64,000 nt of DNA from Galbula dea (taxonomy: Eukaryota > Chordata > Aves > Piciformes > Galbulidae): NCBI GenBank assembly GCA_013399015.1, contig VWZX01012694.1, positions 2,722,598 through 2,786,597 on the forward strand, written 5' to 3'. The notes below the pieces were generated by a model. That model made no database searches. It had not been told where the DNA came from and saw only the letters and a list, made by a program, of their open reading frames with translations. Positions 25,001 through 33,734 of this stretch are shown in pieces; the first letter of the stretch is position 1; each line of letters starts with the position of its first letter. The position numbers and the translations under genes were made by a program.

Positions 25001-28000
25001 TAGCTGCAGCAGTTGTTTCTTAACTGTTGCATTGTGCCAGCCCCAAAACTTTCTGATTATTTTTGCTACCCTTCCTTTAGTGTTGCTTAAAGTTCCCACT
25101 GCTTTCTTTCATCTTTCTTCCTCAGAGAAGAAGCGCTACCGGGAGTCTTATATCAGTGACACGCTAGATATGGACCTGGACCCGTGCGATAAGAACTCCC
25201 GTGGCAGTGGCAGCAGCAGCGGCAGCCGGAGGGGTAACCGTCTCTCGCGCCAATCCACGGGGAGTCACGGCAGCTCTCACACCTCGGGCATTGAGGCTGA
25301 CTCCAGACAACGGGTGTCAGTGGAAATGTCAGTGGATGAGCCCTTCAGCATCGACCGTGTGCACAGGAAAGAGAAATCCTGCAGCTCAACCATCAGCTAC
25401 GGTAGCTCTGGCATTGACAGCGGCAGCAAAGGACGGGCTGAAGATGACCCTCAGGATGACGGTAAAGGATTTGGAGAAGCGGAGCAACTTCTAAGCCTGC
25501 TCTTGCCTTCTCCTGCAGGCGATCAGGGAGTAAGAAAGAAAACATGAAGCAGGTTGGAGCAAAACCTGAATGTTAACCCTTTTCTGACACTCTCTTCCTC
25601 CTAGAGCTTGAGTTGGCAGTAGATGAGCCAGAGGAGGTGCCTGTAGATGAGCCTTTAGAGGGAGACCAGTTAGAGGAGGCCACTGTGGGAGAATCTGTTG
25701 AATCTCTTCCTCTAGATGCTGCTAGCTGCCAAGGTGAGATGGCTTTCTGCTGCTGCTGAGTACTCTTCTGTAGGCTCTAGCAACAGACATAATCTGAGGG
25801 GCTTAAGAAAGCTGTGTCATCTTCTAAACAACTGCCAGTGGTGCTACTTACTGCTCTACTGCAACAGGATTTGAAGTCAGTTCCTCTAGATGTTAAAGGC
25901 CAGTGCCCTATATTGTGCAGTATTGCTCTCCTCTGTGCTCCTCAAGGTCTCCCTTCTCCAAATTTGCCAAGTTTATACTTGGTTAATGACAAACAGATAA
26001 CTGAGGTAAACCTTATATAGTGAAGAAATTTGCTTTAAAATCTTGTATACCACAAAACAGCCAAGGGGTTCAACCACAAATTAATGGGCTAGTTGTGGGA
26101 ATTAATAGGTAAAGTTTTGTGGCCATGATACAGGGAATGCTAGACAATGGGGTCATGCAGGAGCTGTCTGGTCTTAAGACATTACAGCCTTCATAGCAAA
26201 GCAAGATGGGTGAATATGGGACAAGTTGATAAGAGGCTGTTTTGAGAGGTTTTTTAAACACCGAACCTTAGGGGCAAAAAGGAGTACTTGTGAGCAAAAC
26301 TCTCAAGGCATTAAGAGTGCTTACTGATGTATATTTATAGGATAGCACTGCTTGAATGTGGCCTGTGAGAACAACTTCCCTTTTCCACATCCCACAAAAC
26401 CTCAAACCTGCAATGCTTTTTCACTTCCTCCTTCTCCTTTGCAGCCATAAATGAGGAGTCACTATCTGTGGTACAAGTTACACTAATAAAAATGAAAGGC
26501 CAAAGTGTGGAATCCCTTAACCAGGTAAGGAGGGTGCTTGGCAGGAGGGTCTGTATTTGGGTATTGAACCAAGGTCTAGTGTAACAGAGACAGCTGTAAA
26601 TCAGGTGAACTTGAGTGGTGTGGATTTGGCTGATTTTAAATAGTGTAACCGAAAACAGCTGTTGGACAGCTACTGCTGTCAGGGATAGGATAAGAGCAGT
26701 GCTTGGGTCCAGAATATTATAGAGAGTGTACTGACCAGGGAGGAAATCTTGCAAGCCAGCTGTCGTCTGCCATAGGCTTCCAGATGGGAAATGGAAAATT
26801 GCAATTTTTCACTGCAATACAGAGACCATCCATGCCATTTGGATACAGGTTGCAAGCTTGATCATCCTTGATCATCTTCCTGCTCCTGAAGCTGGAAGGA
26901 GCTCACAACAGAGCAAAACCAAATGTTCAAGCTCTAATTACTATCAGACATGTGTGTTAAGGTCTTTATTGTTAACTCTTTCTTTCCATCAAACCCTTAA
27001 GAAAAGACTCTATATGGTAAAATATAAGTTGTGCTTGAAAAAACTTATTAAAATGTCTTTATAAGGACAAACTATTTCTTTTCAAAGCATAGGTATACAC
27101 ACTGGGGTAGAAATGTGTGTGGTTTGTTGGTTGGTTGGTTTGCTTTTTGGGGGAAAAAAACCAAAACCACACAAAAAACAACACAAAAAACCCAAACCCA
27201 CAAGCCTCCACTGTTTCCTCTCTCTCTGAATTCAAATTGGACTTATCTGCTAAAAGAATTTTAAAAATTCTTCATAATTTTCCCCTTTACTTCCTGAACT
27301 GTTCTGAACAAGGACTTCAATCAATTCTTAGGTCTTTTCTTTTTCTTCTCATGCCTCTTTCTAGACTCAGTCAAAAGTGATAAGAAATTGCCACTTATCA
27401 GCAAAATAGTCTGTAAAGTGCAATAGGAGATTAAAATAAAACCTCAGTTATTTTTTCCAAAACGGAAGACCATGCAGTACGAATACTACTGTATTTATTC
27501 CTATATTTGAGTGGAATGACTTAAGTGCAAAGCAGGGAGGGCATCTTGCTTAATGTTTTTACTGTTAATGCTTTTACCAACACTTGCGTATGTTATTAAT
27601 TATCAGAGGCATCCATTTTATAAGAATATTTCTGATCAACACAGGATGTCTAAGCAATTGCAAAGACCTGGCTGCCACTTCTGAACATCAAATATTTTAT
27701 GTATCTTTGAAAAAAACACAACACCTTCATTATAAGGCCATGTAGCTAAATGCTACAGGACAGGGTTTTCTTAGCATTGACTGGACCATACAGCATGTGC
27801 CTGTTTCTGGGAGTGCAGCTGAGCCAGCACAGGGTTTTGTCAGGGTGGTTTTTTAATTCCTATCCCATGGAGGTGAGAGAAGTGATACTGGAAGGAAGTT
27901 TTCTATGTTGCAGTCTTGGTTTAAAAGTGATATTCCTGAAATCAGCCTTAATATTAACATTTGAAAGCGGATTATGAAGAGACAGAACAAGAAAAGACAC

Positions 28001-28893
28001 ATGGAGAAGCTGGAAATGCCAAATTGTCAGTAAGTCCTCCACAGAGGCCAAGTCTCTACAGCTTGTGCAGCAAGATGCTGCCTCTGGGAATTACTAGCAG
28101 TTTGTTGCTCCTGTTTTCTTCACTGCTGAACAGAGTTACGTAGGTGAAACTGTATGTTGCACTTAGTGAATTTTGGACACCATAACCTATTAGTTTGCAT
28201 GGTTATGTTCTGAACCTTCCTTCCAGATGAACAGACTTTCACTAACTTGCTATGTTTAAGCAGCTGGCATAATTGGTTATGTGCACTTCATCCATTTGAA
28301 AATGACTGCAGGGATTTGCCAGGAAGTGACAGGTCATTTAGATGTCAATACCTGTCCAGTGTTTTGGCCATTGTCCTGGACATGGAGAACACAGTGCAGA
28401 TGGATCAAGAGCTGGCTCAACATGACAAAGCAGCTTAATGCACTTGTAATTTCTTCATTAAGCCACTGTCTTTCAGGAGGCTGCTGGTGCTGTTTTGAAG
28501 GAGTAGAAGAACAATTTTGGAAAACTTGTAGCATGCATAGCCAGCATCCTTAGGCTGTGTCTGAGCTCATTGTTTTTGTTCATGTGTGTCTTACTGAACT
28601 GACAGGTCAGATCACCCAAACCCAGGAGCTGCACAGACCAGCACAGCCAAAGTTTGGATGACATCCGCCTTTACAAGCACCGGCACCCGCCACTAAGTGC
28701 CACGTTGTCCTCAGACACTTCCCACAGCTACACGTTTGGCTGCAGCCTGGAGGACAGGCTGTCTGTCTATGGCTGCGTTTATTCCACAGCAGACTGCAAA
28801 ACCAAGTCTGCCCTTTATGGGAAGCGATCCATGAACTGCCTCTCTTTGGATCTTCTGGGAGAGGACCAGCTCCCGGAGGAGTTTGTGGTGTAA
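931..28893 (+). CDS. FRMD1: FRMD1-like FERM domain-containing protein (13 coding exons, about 609 aa)
   Basis: Exons: 931-1026, 6173-6263, 14099-14178, 16498-16574, 18234-18420, 20633-20788, 22773-22838, 23052-23120, 23285-23459, 25126-25461, 25605-25733, 26445-26524, 28606-28893. Every junction is GT/AG and the phases agree throughout. Seen: an N-terminal FERM domain (about residues 16-330) with blocks such as FRVQYYVENGRVIS, FLLAAYSLQADLG, GKYFEPQAYFPQW, GLTLRGM and YYTGCPFRSRHLLQLLSNSH. It is followed by a Ser/Gly-rich segment (KKRYRESYISDTLDMDLD, GSHGSSHTSGIEAD), an acidic segment and a conserved tail ending EEFVV. Known: this architecture is shared by FRMD1 and its paralogue FRMD6 (willin), a cortical FERM adaptor tied to Hippo signalling. 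FRMD1 is chosen over FRMD6 because the neighbour is KIF25, as on human 6q27. Inferred: plasma-membrane or junction-associated scaffold binding a PDZ partner through its C-terminus. Start: an in-frame TGA at 877-879 precedes ATG 931; M10 at 958 is an alternative. Confidence 0.93.
1027..6172 (+). other. FRMD1 intron 1
   Basis: Donor GTGAGT, acceptor 'tgtttctttcag'. Apart from a CR1 remnant at about 2086-2185 it holds no supported gene. The reading frames seen are all short and none fits the splice pattern of the host gene. Confidence 0.85.
2086..2185 (-). mobile_element. CR1 fragment, antisense, about 100 bp
   Basis: The stretch from 'atcatcaagtccaacc' through 'aacactgccagctccacc' and 'taagtgccacatctacac' to 'atttaaataccccc' matches the reverse complement of a common avian CR1 3' segment. 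Both edges are approximate. It is a short, old copy inside FRMD1 intron 1. Confidence 0.75.
6173..6263 (+). CDS. FRMD1: FRMD1 coding exon 2 (residues 33-62)
   Basis: 91 bases between acceptor 'tttcag' and donor GTAAGC. It encodes VKATGQELFQQVCDLVKIKE and then PHFFGLSIVK, the F1 helix and strand region of the FERM domain, with one base of Asn63 at its end. Confidence 0.93.
6264..14098 (+). other. FRMD1 intron 2
   Basis: The largest intron of the gene (about 7.8 kb). Donor GTAAGC, acceptor 'cctctttcag'. Only an A-rich simple stretch at 13741-13775 stands out. None of its short reading frames resembles a known protein. Confidence 0.85.
13741..13775 (+). repeat. A-rich low-complexity tract (AATAAA/AAAAAT units)
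   Basis: A run of A with interspersed T, containing several AATAAA-like hexamers by composition alone. It lies inside FRMD1 intron 2, close to the next exon. No flanking element could be identified, so it is called as simple repeat only. Confidence 0.75.
14099..14178 (+). CDS. FRMD1: FRMD1 coding exon 3 (residues 63-89)
   Basis: 80 bases, acceptor 'ctctttcag', donor GTAAGA, ending in phase 0. It encodes NNEYVFIDLEQKLSKYF followed by SKEWKKETTK, a conserved F1-lobe segment that matches the FRMD1/FRMD6 pattern. Confidence 0.93.
15477..15762 (+). repeat. 17-bp pyrimidine-rich minisatellite, interrupted by Ns
   Basis: Head-to-tail copies of about 17 bp (cttgcctcccctctttt). Roughly nine lie left of the gap and four to five right of it. 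Left-hand copies mostly carry 'ctctttt'. Right-hand copies carry 'cctccttt' until the last one. Copies next to the gap degenerate to 'tttcctctcctctttt'. The plus strand is almost purely C and T. Long open frames over it, on both strands, are produced by the repeat and are not genes. Confidence 0.95.
15637..15680. other. Assembly gap (44 N)
   Basis: Forty-four unknown bases in the middle of the 17-bp tandem array. Its position suggests that the repeat could not be read or assembled through. The true array length is therefore unknown. Confidence 0.99.
15925..16090. other. CpG-dense patch within FRMD1 intron 3
   Basis: About thirteen CpG dinucleotides fall in roughly 160 bases (for example 'ctcgggcggtac' and 'cagcagcgcgtgtg'), far above the surrounding intron. 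There is no TATA box, splice signal or coding similarity that I can support. It could be a small regulatory element, an alternative promoter, or a young insertion that has not yet lost its CpGs. Confidence 0.5.
16498..16574 (+). CDS. FRMD1: FRMD1 coding exon 4 (residues 90-115, start of FERM F2)
   Basis: 77 bases, acceptor 'ctgctccag', donor GTAAGT. It encodes GTEKFSPPFVAFFRVQYYV and then ENGRVI, with two bases of Ser116 at the end. The FRVQYYVENGR block is a strong FRMD1/FRMD6 signature. Confidence 0.95.
16575..18233 (+). other. FRMD1 intron 4
   Basis: About 1.7 kb, donor GTAAGT, acceptor 'tttgtcttgcag'. I see no repeat or gene in it. Confidence 0.85.
18234..18420 (+). CDS. FRMD1: FRMD1 coding exon 5 (FERM F2 lobe)
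   Basis: 187 bases, ending in phase 0 at donor GTGAGT. It encodes helices of the FERM central lobe: DKVARQLYYCHLKERVL, EEIYFLLAAYSLQADLGD and GKYFEPQAYFPQW. The alanine-rich LLAAYSLQADLG motif is typical of FERM F2 domains. Confidence 0.96.
18421..20632 (+). other. FRMD1 intron 5
   Basis: About 2.2 kb, donor GTGAGT, acceptor 'ctgtggtttag'. Short frames on both strands (up to about 138 codons on the minus strand at 19773-20189) have no recognisable content, and I treat them as chance. Confidence 0.85.
20633..20788 (+). CDS. FRMD1: FRMD1 coding exon 6 (residues 178-229)
   Basis: 156 bases, exactly 52 codons, phase 0 at both ends. It encodes IIAKRGSDYILKHAPEMHRE and, further on, LEDVPVHFYRLQK, the end of F2 and the transition to the F3 lobe. 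The donor is GTTAAA, a weaker form that is still GT. Confidence 0.94.
20789..22772 (+). other. FRMD1 intron 6
   Basis: About 2.0 kb, donor GTTAAA, acceptor 'ttctgttcttttag'. No repeat family or gene recognised. Confidence 0.85.
22773..22838 (+). CDS. FRMD1: FRMD1 coding exon 7 (residues 230-251)
   Basis: 66 bases, 22 codons, phase 0 at both ends. It encodes DKKEDRATVILGLTLRGMHI and YQ, the first strands of the PH-like F3 lobe. It is too short to stand out as a reading frame and was placed by splice sites and similarity. Confidence 0.93.
23052..23120 (+). CDS. FRMD1: FRMD1 coding exon 8 (residues 252-274)
   Basis: 69 bases, 23 codons, phase 0 at both ends, separated from its neighbours by introns of only 213 and 164 bases. 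It encodes EVNHVRQLLYDFPWSHIGKL and AFL. The LLYDFPW-x-x-IGKL motif is typical of the FERM F3 lobe. Confidence 0.95.
23285..23459 (+). CDS. FRMD1: FRMD1 coding exon 9 (end of FERM domain)
   Basis: 175 bases, acceptor 'tgtatacag', donor GTATGT, leaving one base. It encodes GKKFEIQPDGLPSARKLVYY, TGCPFRSRHLLQLLSNSHRL and the final F3 helix down to IQKLEEAE. This closes the FERM domain at about residue 330. Confidence 0.96.
23654..23678 (+). repeat. (GT)n microsatellite, about 12 units
   Basis: An uninterrupted GT dinucleotide run in FRMD1 intron 9. Likely length-variable between individuals. Confidence 0.97.
23895..24247 (+). mobile_element. CR1 LINE 3' fragment, sense
   Basis: Shows 'agagagtggtggagcattgg', 'ccccagggaggctgt', 'ctggactcaatgatcc', 'gggtcccttccagctc' and the end motif 'gtctgtgattcagtg'. 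These mark the 3' end of an avian CR1 read on the plus strand. It lies inside FRMD1 intron 9; the left edge is uncertain. It is 5' truncated, as is usual for CR1, and has no intact coding frame. Confidence 0.85.
24561..24614 (+). repeat. 27-bp direct tandem duplication
   Basis: Two adjacent 27-bp copies (24561-24587 and 24588-24614) beginning 'cttaggtcat' and ending 'ctactagtat', differing by a single base. It is a recent local duplication in FRMD1 intron 9. Confidence 0.9.
25126..25461 (+). CDS. FRMD1: FRMD1 coding exon 10 (Ser/Gly-rich linker)
   Basis: 336 bases, acceptor 'tcttcctcag', donor GTAAAG. It encodes EKKRYRESYISDTLDMDLD, then a run of Ser, Gly and Arg, GSHGSSHTSGIEAD, SVDEPFSIDRVHRKEKSC and SSTISYGSSGIDSGSKGR. 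This linker after the FERM domain is conserved in FRMD6, where the SSHTSG-type motif also occurs twice. The exon is more GC-rich than its surroundings. The reading frame stays open 28 codons into the following intron. Confidence 0.95.
25605..25733 (+). CDS. FRMD1: FRMD1 coding exon 11 (acidic segment)
   Basis: 129 bases, acceptor 'cttcctcctag', donor GTGAGA. It encodes a strongly acidic stretch with two VDEP units (AVDEPEEVPVDEPLEGD) and ends SLPLDAASCQ. Together with SVDEP in the preceding exon this makes three VDEP copies. No fold is predicted; it is probably disordered. Confidence 0.88.
25734..26444 (+). other. FRMD1 intron 11
   Basis: 711 bases, donor GTGAGA, acceptor 'ctcctttgcag'. Nothing recognised inside. 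Confidence 0.85.
26445..26524 (+). CDS. FRMD1: FRMD1 coding exon 12 (residues 489-514)
   Basis: 80 bases, phase 0 at its end, donor GTAAGG. It encodes INEESLSVVQVTLIKMKGQS and VESLNQ. The VxLxxxKGQSxxSL pattern aligns with the LRGQSTDSLPQ segment of FRMD6, which supports the call despite the short length. Confidence 0.88.
26525..28605 (+). other. FRMD1 intron 12
   Basis: About 2.1 kb, donor GTAAGG, acceptor 'ttactgaactgacag'. It carries GGTT-rich and A/C-rich low-complexity sequence at about 27117-27205. No gene seen. Confidence 0.85.
28606..28893 (+). CDS. FRMD1: FRMD1 terminal coding exon (residues 515-609, stop TAA)
   Basis: 288 bases including the stop. It encodes VRSPKPRSCTDQHSQSLDDI followed by RLYKH, then SHSYTFGCSLEDRLSVYGC and a tail LDLLGEDQLPEEFVV. 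The SLDDIRLY and SYTFGC blocks and the final EFVV are shared with FRMD6. The hydrophobic residue at -2 and Val at the end fit a class II-like PDZ ligand. Confidence 0.96.
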   Translation, partial: VRSPKPRSCTDQHSQSLDDIRLYKHRHPPLSATLSSDTSHSYTFGCSLEDRLSVYGCVYSTADCKTKSALYGKRSMNCLSLDLLGEDQLPEEFVV

Positions 28894-29516
28894 TGAGATT
28901 GGAGCTCTTCCATAACAGGAAACAGCTCATCATGGAAATATATACCTCATTAACACATGTGATGTCACTCTGGTTCTTGCAGGAGACTCTGAGCTGCTCT
29001 GTTATTCAGCTCCATAATCAGTAAGTGGCATCACTTCTGCAGACCTGACTACAGGGCAGATCAGCTGGAGTGTAGCACTTAATGTTGGCATTTGAAGTGT
29101 CTGTCTGAACAGAAAATGGAAGTGGCCTGCACCATTAGCAGTGACACAACCAACATAAAAACCAAAAACAGTGGACCAAAACCAGCGCTGAGCTAGTAAA
29201 GCAAATACTGTGTCTAAATGGATTTATCAGAAAGAAATTTAAAGTCTGTGTCAGTTTATCTTCCTGCCTTTCTCTTGTGGTCCATTATGTTAATGCTAGT
29301 GTACAGATAGTTTGGTTGTCTTGAGTTTGTGCTGCTGCAACCAGGCCAGGATATACTCTGAGCATATTTGGAGGGCTGTAAATGGAACTGTCTAGCCTGT
29401 TCCTGTTGTAATGAACACAAGTTGCCCATTTGCTTTACTGGGAGCAAGACCTGCTCTGCCAGGAATTTTTCTCTCTTTTTTGTTGTTGTCATTGTTTTGT
29501 TGTAAGCATCCAGCCA

Positions 29517-29522
29517 AATAAA
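29517..29522 (+). terminator. Poly(A) signal AATAAA, proximal
   Basis: Canonical hexamer about 625 bases after the FRMD1 stop, followed by GT/T-rich sequence ('tgtggtgttttggtttg') that could serve as the downstream element. Confidence 0.55.
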
Positions 29523-29797
29523 ATATGTGGTGTTTTGGTTTGTTTTGGTTTGTTTTTTTGTCTTAGTGTGACAAATGGAACTGTCTCACAGATGTCTGCT
29601 ATTTCCATTATGCAGATTGATAAATGCTTATATCCTTGGGGAGATGGGGATAACATGATTTTGCTGCCTCTGACAGTACAGAAGACAAGAGTGTGTTAAT
29701 TGACTGGCTCTTGAAGACAGGAGTGTGACTGGAAGATTTGTCCAGGCATGATCACTCCTTACTTTGAATCATACTTTTATGTTATTCTTTTGTTTTT

Positions 29798-29803
29798 AAT
29801 AAA
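29798..29803 (+). terminator. Poly(A) signal AATAAA, middle
   Basis: Canonical hexamer in 'gtttttaataaaactcg' about 905 bases after the FRMD1 stop. Confidence 0.5.
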
Positions 29804-31819
29804 ACTCGTCCTTTAGAAATCTTTCCTCTGCTTAGGAGACAAGTATGGACTGGAGAAAGTCTCTTTGGAAGGACAGACAGAGTGATTGTATCCAACTTAG
29901 TCATGGATGGGTCATGCAAACATGAGAGTGTGGTGCTGCAGGGCTTCTACTGGGGGAAGCATAGGGTGTTTGTATGCCATACTAAGGGTACTTGTTTGGT
30001 GATTTGAGTGGTGGAGCTGGCTGTGCTGGCTCTCACTAGGAAAATAATGGTAATTGTACTATTTGATTCAGATATTTGGTGTGGAAAACATTCTGCTACC
30101 TTGTTACATCCAAGTAATTGTATGTTTGTTTGATTTCCTTCCTTATCTTCCCCCAGTACCTTCTCCCCTCATAAATTCCCAGCATTTGGGAAGCTTGTTA
30201 CAGGCATATGTAACTTATGCCTAGCTTTTGACAGTCTTGCAGGTGGAAGCTAATAGTATTTTGCAAATTCTAGAAGCACACTGATGCTCTTCTACTGGTT
30301 GAGGAAGTGTGTGTTGTGCAGTGTTGATCACTCAAAAGCTGAAAATAGCCAAATTCAGGAAAGGAAGGAAGCCAGACCATGGTGAGGAGAGTTTGAGCTG
30401 CTGCTTTGAGAGCTCACTATTTCTATGCAAGTGAGTGTGGTGTAGAGACAGAACATGCATCTGTGTTTACTGAGGTGACATCAGTGCTTGTACATCCTCT
30501 GGGATGAATCCAGCAGCAAACCCTAGCTGTGTGTGAGGAGTGAAGCGATGTGCACAACTCACTGTAGCCATTACTTAATTGCCCATGCCCTCTTTGATCA
30601 CACTTTTCTTTCTTTTTGTAGTGAAGAATTTGGAGCTGTGTATTCGTTGTATCTTTTTTTTCCTTTCTTCCAAGCAAAGGCAAAATCCCTTTACAAAGTA
30701 CTTGCATCCAAAAGAAACTCTCCTAAGTGGATCTAAATGGGTAAAGGATATCTGGCTGGTTCTGAACAGTCCAGTTAAGCCTCCTGCTGTTGGTGTCTAC
30801 CTGTTTAGCCATAAGCTGTGATAGATGGGCACAGCCAGGATCCAGGAGGCCAGTGGTTATGCTTCAGGGAGCAGCCTTATTTGTGCAGCCGCTGCAGAGC
30901 TGTAGAGGTGGCTATTATGCAGCCATCTGCAGAGGCCATCTGTCTGTGGAAGAGGTGGGGGGGATCTGGAGTGATGATCCTGCTAAACTGTTGCTCCCCC
31001 ACTCGTGCAGATGTACAGTTACTTGTGGTTCTGGCAGTGGTTGTTAGCAGGGAAAAAAGGATGTTCATTCTGTGGGTTTACTTGTTTGGAAGTGTTAGAA
31101 AACATGCCACATGCTCTCATCCATGCAGACTTGTTTTTAAGACAATCACATTCATACCTGCTTCAGCCCAACCACCTTCCTGAAGTGTTTATTGCCACCA
31201 AGCAGTTTGGTATTTCCTTTTTGCAGTTACTGAGCATTCAGTGGATTTGGTGAAATGCTGTAATCCTGCTGTCGCTGCTTACAAAATACACCAATGCCTG
31301 AAAACAGTGTAATTGGCTCTTGCATGAGCATCTGTTGCCTTGTATGTACAGGAGGGCTTCTTGTATTCTGGACTGGTGGGCAAGGCAAACTCTCCAGGTC
31401 TGACCATCTTCTTTCAGTGATCTATGCAGCTCCCTCCAGTACTATGTTACATGCACATATGAAGGGGGGACCGCACACTTTTCTGTGTAGACTGAGAATG
31501 AATTAATATCCTACAAGCACTGTGAATATATCTTATGCAAGCTTTTGTATTCATATGAAAAAAACTGTTCCTGCTAGTAACACATTTTTTGTTTGGTTGG
31601 CTTTTTTTATTTAGAAGGTCTCTTATTATTTTTGGGTTTGATTAGTTTGGTAGAGGGTAAAATGTAAGCATTTATCAGCTGATGTTAGAAACTAGCTGCC
31701 AGTATCTGTACATATTTGTAAAATACTTGTGATGTAATCACTTTATTTTAACAGTAAAAGTTGCTCCTTTCTATGAAAGGAATTTCCTGTTTAAAATATA
31801 AATAATTATGTACAACTGC

Positions 31820-31825
31820 AATAAA
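31820..31825 (+). terminator. Poly(A) signal AATAAA, distal
   Basis: Canonical hexamer in 'ctgcaataaagtatgg', with T-rich 'ttgttttatctttatagtg' 25-40 bases later. The AT-rich, stop-filled sequence before it is consistent with an extended FRMD1 3' UTR. Confidence 0.45.
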
Positions 31826-31840
31826 GTATGGATAGAAAAA

Positions 31841-33079
31841 GATAATTGTTTTATCTTTATAGTGTTTTTTCCTCCAAGAGGTGCATGTCAATGACATCTT
31901 CCATTTAAGATAGGTAAATTGTAGAAATTAAATTGCTGCCAGACTGTAATCCGTGTGAGCTTGTGTTGTGGTGGCAAACCAAGGGGCACTGCAGTCACTG
32001 GAACAACTCCTTTTCTTCCCTGCCACACTCAGTAGCACAGTGCCAGAGAGGCCTCTTGTCAGGTTTTGAGGACCCAGTTGAGCAGGATCCAGTCACGGGG
32101 AACACTAATGGAGATTAATCTAACTGAAGAGACAAGTTAAGCTGCTTGTGGTGGTTAGTCAAGAAAACAGAGCATGCGAACTCTCCAGGGTGTAGAGAGA
32201 TCCTGTCAGCATCCTCCTGGGGGCTGCATCTGAGGACAGGTACATCAGCCCATGTGATGCAAAATGCTGCTGAAGAGTGCTCTGCCATAAAGCCACCTAC
32301 ACCTGCTGGCATGGAGTCTGGCAAGGATAAAGGAAAGATTTGCTTTTCTTGGGACATAAATCTGTGAAGGAGTACCACAGTATAACTACTCACGTCTCAA
32401 AGAAGCTTGCTGTCTGGGGTTCCCTTTGTGTTTGGTTTGGTTTTATTATTTTTATTTTTTCTTTTCTCTGGATATATTATAGTCCACTAATTCTAGCATT
32501 TGAAAAAGTAGAATTTTTTTTATGTACTTTCATATTATAGTGTTGCCCCTGTTCTTATTACTTCCCCTCTTGTACTCCCTATTTCTGTCCCAGTACCTGC
32601 TGTGTCTGCAGATTTTCAAGGCAAATACTAAGTCACTTGACTCTGAAGGCTTTGGTCACTTTTTGTTGTTGTTGCTTGGCACATAATCACACCTTCTTGC
32701 CTGCTAGGGTGAACTGCAAATGACCAGAATATATAAGATGAGTCTGTCTCTGAAGATGAGACTTCTTCTGGTACCAGCAAATCCTGTGTGGGTTCAGTAC
32801 AGTGATACAGTGTAAAACGGGAGAAATGTTACTGCACTGGATCTGTGTTGAGGCATGTCAGGTATGGGAGTTGCATGGAGCTATGGTCTGAAGGTGTGTG
32901 CTAAAGCTAATGGATAAAACACCCCAGGTATTTTGGGTGAACTGAAAGCAGTTCCTTGGTGGAGTTCTTGGCAGTGATACTGGAGATGCAGAATGCTGAC
33001 ATGATGTTTTAAGGTCAGTAGGTGGTCATAAAGAGTGACAAGAGGAGGGAGCTGGGCTCTTCTTGATAGTACCGTGCAA
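31841..33079. other. Intergenic sequence after FRMD1
   Basis: No gene or repeat family recognised. Only short chance frames. Confidence 0.7.
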
Positions 33080-33338
33080 AAGGATGTGAGAAAATGGGCA
33101 CAAATGGGAACACAGGAAGTTCCACCCAGAGATGAGGAAGAACTTTTTTCCTGTGAGGGTGACTGAGCACTGGACTGGGCTGCCCAGATATTGTGGAGTC
33201 TCCTTCCCTGGAGATACTCAAAAACTGTCTGGACACAATCCTGAGTAGTGTTCTGAGACCCTGCTAGAGCAGGGAGGATGGACTAGATGACCTCTGGTGG
33301 TCCCTTCCAACCTTAACTATCCTGTGATTCTGTAAATT
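33080..33338 (+). mobile_element. CR1 LINE 3' fragment, sense
   Basis: Contains 'actgggctgcccagatattg', 'gtggagtctccttccctgga', 'ggatggactagatgacctc', 'ggtcccttccaaccttaac' and the terminal 'cctgtgattctgt'. These are classic CR1 3'-end features on the plus strand. It is 5' truncated and non-coding. Confidence 0.92.
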
Positions 33339-33734
33339 CTCACAGCAGTGGGCAAGCTACCAGCTGTAGCTCCCTGAGCACCAGCAATGGTGCTGCCCCT
33401 GTAGGTATCATGTTTCTTGGTCAGTTTGCCCAAGCTTCTCCTGCCAGCTGTTCTTCCTCATCCCTACCCATTTCCTGTGCCTCTACATCTGTCCCTGCCT
33501 TTACCTTTGTGCCTTTCCTATGAAGCCTGCCCCTTCCTTGGATGTCTTCCCAGGCTGGTGGTGCCCAAGGACAGGGTCGTGCCCTCGTGTCTTTCCTGGA
33601 GGCCTACCAGCTGAAGGGAGAGGTTGAAGGGAATAAACGTGTCCTTTCGAGACTGCACAAACACCACAAAAAAGTGGCTATGCTGTCTCTCCCAGAGAAG
33701 CCTGGCCCCGAGCCTGCCCTGTGGCCTAACTGCC

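Larger units (their letters stand above)
23460..25125 (+). other. FRMD1 intron 9
   Basis: About 1.7 kb. It holds a (GT)n tract, a sense-oriented CR1 fragment and a 27-bp direct tandem duplication, described separately. Confidence 0.85.
28894..31840 (+). other. FRMD1: FRMD1 3' UTR (longest plausible extent)
   Basis: AATAAA signals occur at 29517-29522, 29798-29803 and 31820-31825. No coding gene is visible between them. The second signal gives a 3' UTR of about 0.9 kb and the last one about 2.9 kb. Transcript data would decide which are used. Confidence 0.55.
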
